In this document: piece after piece, positions 5,279 through 7,778 of the stretch | Position numbering within the stretch: position 1 is the first letter of the stretch | How the letters are laid out: each line of letters opens with the position of its first letter | Assembly (NCBI GenBank): GCA_003220975.1 | Contig: QHTX01000131.1 | Span: forward strand, 1,421-9,198 | Direction: 5' to 3' | DNA from: Gemmatimonadota bacterium | GTDB taxonomy: Bacteria; Gemmatimonadota; Gemmatimonadetes; Gemmatimonadales; GWC2-71-9 | DNA: 7,778 bases | Notes under the pieces: model-generated | The model's input: the letters and a program-made list of their open reading frames with translations, nothing else | The model's database searches: none | Told to the model about the DNA's origin: nothing | Position numbers and translations under genes: made by a program

Positions 5279-6463
5279 CTATTGGAACAGCTGTACCCAC
5301 CCCCGCGACCGCATCTGCGCCCCCACGCCGGTCATGTCTAACGCCTTGAGAATAGCGCACTTAGAGTAGAGGAGGTTGGCGCCACCCGTAATCGACTGCG
5401 TCTGGCCGAGCGCCACGCTGTCCTGGGCCATGGTCGCGCCCCAGAAGTGCGCCGGCTGGCCACCACCACCTGCCGTCGTGAGAGACCCCTTGATGATCGC
5501 GATGCCGAACCACTGGAATCCCCCGTTGACGGACAAGCTGCCGTCGACGAGGAGGATGCCCTGTCCCTCCTGGCCGTTGATGTTCGCGTCCCCGGTGATG
5601 TGGATGATCGGGAAGTAGGTGCCGCAGGGGGCGGTTGGGTTGAGCGGGTCGCCCCAGTTGGTCAGCACCGACCAGTCGCACTGCCCGTTCGTGACGACGG
5701 GCGCGATCGAGGTGGAGAAGTTCTGCCCGGGCAGCGTGATGCTCGCCCGCGCCGCCAGGTCGGCGTAGGTCACATCGCCGTACTTCGAGAAGGTGCTGTC
5801 GGTCACCGTCGGGTCGATCTTGACCGGCGGGGTGCCCAGGACCGTGCCGCCACCGTTCTGCGTGATCGAGCTGCCCGAATCGGCCCGAATCCCGGCCATC
5901 GAGCTGTCCACCGGACCGCACGACGTCCAGCCGACTGGGGTGTGGTCGAACCCGTCGACGGTCGAACTGCCCGAGACCTTGTCGCCGTTCGTCGTGGTGA
6001 GGGACGCCTGGATGTCCATCACCAGCGGACGAATGGTGGTGAGCAAGCCGACGCGCTGGCTCGCCCCGCCGCCGCGGATGCCGCCGGCCAAGCTCTGGTT
6101 GTCCTGGCCGGTCACGTCGACGAAGTAGATCTCGTCGTTCATCTTGTAGAGCGACCCGTTGTACTTCCCCGTGTTGCTCCTGGACTGGGTGGCGACGATC
6201 GTGCGCTCGCTCGTCGGCGCCGTGGCGGGGTATCCGGCCATGCCGTTCCACACGGTCGTGCTGTTGGGCCACACCCGGATGAGGGAGTTCACGCCTTCCT
6301 CGGCGACGCCGAAGGAGGCCTGCACGCGCCGGGTGTTCTCGGCGACGCGCTGCTCCTGCGTGCCGGAGAACAGGGCCCCCGCGACCAGCGCGCCCACGAT
6401 CACCAGCGCGACGATCGCGACCGCGAGCGCCATGCCGCGCTCGTTCTTCAGAACCTGCTTCAT
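5279..6463 (-). CDS. pilX: PilX-like minor prepilin with beta-rich C-terminal domain
   Basis: A 394-residue prepilin-like protein. The leader MKQVLKNERG ends in Gly10, the expected prepilin peptidase site, followed by a hydrophobic helix at about 11-33. As in the PilX_N family, mature position 5 is not Glu (Val15 here). A PilX_N-like ASFGVAEEGVNSLI segment follows at 49-62. The C-terminal half has repeated short strands (HITGDANINGQEGQGILLVDGSL, then GGFQWFGIAIIKGSL) and resembles the beta-helix-like domains found on large PilX_N proteins. Cysteines are at 182, 262, 280 and 369. The start at 6463 was chosen over longer in-frame options because it gives the prepilin leader and has AAGGAG (6470-6475) 6 nt upstream. 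It follows the pilW-like gene by 41 nt. The name rests on family resemblance and gene order. Confidence 0.85.
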   Translation of the reverse strand: MKQVLKNERGMALAVAIVALVIVGALVAGALFSGTQEQRVAENTRRVQASFGVAEEGVNSLIRVWPNSTTVWNGMAGYPATAPTSERTIVATQSRSNTGKYNGSLYKMNDEIYFVDVTGQDNQSLAGGIRGGGASQRVGLLTTIRPLVMDIQASLTTTNGDKVSGSSTVDGFDHTPVGWTSCGPVDSSMAGIRADSGSSITQNGGGTVLGTPPVKIDPTVTDSTFSKYGDVTYADLAARASITLPGQNFSTSIAPVVTNGQCDWSVLTNWGDPLNPTAPCGTYFPIIHITGDANINGQEGQGILLVDGSLSVNGGFQWFGIAIIKGSLTTAGGGGQPAHFWGATMAQDSVALGQTQSITGGANLLYSKCAILKALDMTGVGAQMRSRGWVQLFQ

Positions 6464-6504
6464 AGACCGCTCCTTGATGTGCACGAGTGACCCGCTCCCT
6501 TCCG

Positions 6505-7443
6505 TTAACACTTGACGAAGGGCGCGGAGCCCGGTCCGCAGCGCGGGTTGTTGCGCAGCGCCACCCGCGTGCTGATGCTGTCCACCTTGTTCGCCAGCGT
6601 CCCCAGCGCGCCGCCCGAGCGCACCGGCTGCGCCGTCTGGGCGCGCACGTGGATCTCGATCAGCGCCACCTGGGAAGAGTCCGTCGTGACGGCGCCGTTG
6701 ACGTCGAAATAGTCGAGCTCCAACCCGTCGCTCCCCGTCAGCGGCCCGATCAGCGGCTGGACCGAGGAGCCCTTCGAGATATTCTGGTAGCCGACGTACC
6801 ACATCCCGTCCGACGACGACTGGTACAGCTGGTACTTGATGATCGAGAAGGCGCGCACCGGCGCCCCCTTGGGGATCGCGCCGTTCACGGCCAGGCCGGG
6901 GATGTTCATCCACGCCGGGGGCGACGTCGACAGCTGATAGCCCGGCGTGCCACCCGCCGGTTGCGCATCCGGACAGGTGAAGAAGGGGCTCGCTCCCGTG
7001 ATCTTGACCGGGAGCCATTGGTCGTCGTCGCGCCTCGCGGCGTTGCCCCCCCAGAACACCAGCACCGAATCGCCGGCGGCGAACGGGAGGTTGCGGCCGT
7101 ACATCGGGCTCACCCACACGTTCATCGTGAAGTTGCCGAGCCCGACGGCCAGCGCGGGCGCGGTGCACAGGAAGCCCAGCTTGCGCATCGCCCGGATCTG
7201 AATCGACGTGGGCGTCATCGACTGAATGTCCCCGTCCACCGCGTCCAACTCGCGGAACTCGGCGGGCAGGACGGTCGTCGCGGCGCGCAGGTTCTCCTGC
7301 AGGTCGATCTGCTGGGTCTGCGCCTGGTACACCCGCTGGTTGTTGACCAGCACCTGGTAGATCGCACCGGACACGATCCCCAGCAGCACCAAGGCGATGA
7401 TCAGCTCCACCAGCGTGTAGCCGCGGCGGCCTAGCGCAGACAT
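6505..7443 (-). CDS. pilW: PilW-like minor prepilin
   Basis: A 312-residue type IV prepilin. The leader MSALGRRG is followed by mature N-terminus YTLVELIIALVLLGIVSGAIYQVL; Glu at mature +5 (residue 13) is present and the first mature residue is Tyr instead of the usual Phe or Met. The helix continues amphipathically to about residue 65 (QAQTQQIDLQENLRAATTVLPAEFREL), a pattern typical of PilW/GspJ-like minor pilins. The body is beta-rich and has cysteines at 93, 157, 302 and 312, the last being the C-terminal residue. The start at 7443 was chosen because it gives a proper leader and has GGAGGT (7447-7452) just upstream. The first 13 nt overlap the end of the pilV-like gene in another frame. 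Its likely place is the initiating tip complex with PilV and PilX. The exact name is by similarity of order and type. Confidence 0.85.
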   Translation of the reverse strand: MSALGRRGYTLVELIIALVLLGIVSGAIYQVLVNNQRVYQAQTQQIDLQENLRAATTVLPAEFRELDAVDGDIQSMTPTSIQIRAMRKLGFLCTAPALAVGLGNFTMNVWVSPMYGRNLPFAAGDSVLVFWGGNAARRDDDQWLPVKITGASPFFTCPDAQPAGGTPGYQLSTSPPAWMNIPGLAVNGAIPKGAPVRAFSIIKYQLYQSSSDGMWYVGYQNISKGSSVQPLIGPLTGSDGLELDYFDVNGAVTTDSSQVALIEIHVRAQTAQPVRSGGALGTLANKVDSISTRVALRNNPRCGPGSAPFVKC

Positions 7444-7778
7444 GAGACCTCCGTTTCCACGACCTCGGTGCGCCACTGCCCCAGGGCGGTCGGGTACTTG
7501 TTGTTCAGCACGATCTGCCATCCTTGGTTCGCGAGCGGGGTGAACGACCAGCTCACCGAGTCCACGGGGTTCCCGCCCCGCAGCAGCACCTCGCTGCCCG
7601 CGGTCTGCGACGCGCAGGCGCTCACCCGCAGCATCTCGAGCCGCCGCCCGGCGTACGCCGCCGCCACGGCGGAGCGCTGCCCCCGCCCGATCATGCGCGT
7701 GACCAGCGCCGCCGAGGTCACGAGGCCGAGCAGGCCGACCGTGAGCACCAGCATCGCCACGATGACTTCGACGATGGT
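7431..7778 (-). CDS. pilV: PilV-like minor prepilin, N-terminal leader beyond the window
   Basis: The last 115 residues of a short prepilin; the 5' end lies outside the window. The first visible residues TIVEVIVAMLVLTVGLLGLVTSAALV are mature positions 2 onward of a type IV pilin helix, with Glu falling at +5, so the window cuts just after the predicted cleavage site. The helix continues into RSAVAAAYAGRRLEMLR, and the short C-terminal domain ends in VVETEVSCLR. Two cysteines are near the helix end (SACAS) and C-terminus (SCLR), which could form the usual pilin disulfide. It could equally be called a GspI-like minor pilin. Its stop overlaps the pilW-like start by 13 nt. Confidence 0.85.
   Translation of the reverse strand, partial: TIVEVIVAMLVLTVGLLGLVTSAALVTRMIGRGQRSAVAAAYAGRRLEMLRVSACASQTAGSEVLLRGGNPVDSVSWSFTPLANQGWQIVLNNKYPTALGQWRTEVVETEVSCLR

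Noticed and set aside
5447..6490. A 347-codon plus-strand open frame opposite the pilX-like gene
   Set aside because: Arg/Asp/His-rich antisense shadow with no recognisable domain; the minus-strand gene has a prepilin leader and ribosome binding site.
6464..7168. N-terminal extension of the pilX-like frame by 235 codons
   Set aside because: It runs antiparallel in frame through the pilW-like gene, has low-complexity Arg/Gly/Ala content, and the internal ATG at 6463 has both a leader peptide and AAGGAG.
6487..7434. A 315-codon plus-strand open frame opposite the pilW-like gene
   Set aside because: Same antisense-shadow composition; the minus strand encodes a clear type IV prepilin.
1..7778. 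CRISPR arrays, tRNA or rRNA genes, insertion sequences with transposase
   Set aside because: No spaced direct repeats, no tRNA-like cloverleaf and no transposase coding sequence seen; the window is almost fully occupied by pilus genes.

Overview
The window is one strand of a high-GC bacterial chromosome carrying a type IV pilus locus. Every supported gene is on the minus strand, so transcription runs from position 7778 towards 1. In reading order it holds three minor-pilin genes (pilV-like, cut by the window edge; pilW-like; pilX-like), a 127-bp intergenic region, the pilM-N-O-P-Q alignment and secretin operon, and the start of a predicted lipoprotein gene cut by the other edge. The gene set is Gram-negative-type, since an outer-membrane secretin with an AMIN domain is present. 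The GC content and the style of the pilins lean me towards Gemmatimonadota or a similar phylum. That is an impression from memory, not something the sequence proves.

Layout: 7431-7778 PilV-like prepilin (truncated), 6505-7443 PilW-like prepilin, 5279-6463 PilX-like prepilin. These lie in a tight run, with a 13-nt overlap and then a 41-nt gap. The intergenic region holds an 11-bp hairpin just after the pilX stop and a sigma70-like promoter candidate with a perfect TTGACA facing pilM. The pilM/pilN, pilO/pilP and pilP/pilQ pairs each overlap by ATGA, and pilN/pilO are 4 nt apart, so translation of the five is probably coupled. An Ig-like lipoprotein starts 14 nt after the pilQ stop with its own good ribosome binding site.

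Function: PilM is a cytoplasmic actin-like protein that binds the N-terminal tail of PilN. PilN and PilO form the inner-membrane/periplasmic scaffold. PilP bridges that scaffold to the secretin PilQ in the outer membrane. The minor pilins probably prime fibre assembly at the tip. No motor ATPase, prepilin peptidase or major pilin is visible here.

The most unusual part is inside pilQ. Just after the signal peptide is a G8-C-G8-C-G10 tract (coding strand), where a one-base slip in either direction would truncate the secretin. A family of related GC-rich palindromes sits in the pilQ coding sequence: two in tandem in the AMIN-to-STN linker, and a third, degenerate copy abutting the G tract. A similar but eroded palindrome lies in a Gly/Ala-rich insertion of pilN. 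The two tandem palindromes differ at one stem pair by a compensatory change. This suggests a mobile or amplified palindromic repeat that has entered coding regions of the pilus machine. The secretin also carries a calcium-binding-like DxNxDGxxD loop.
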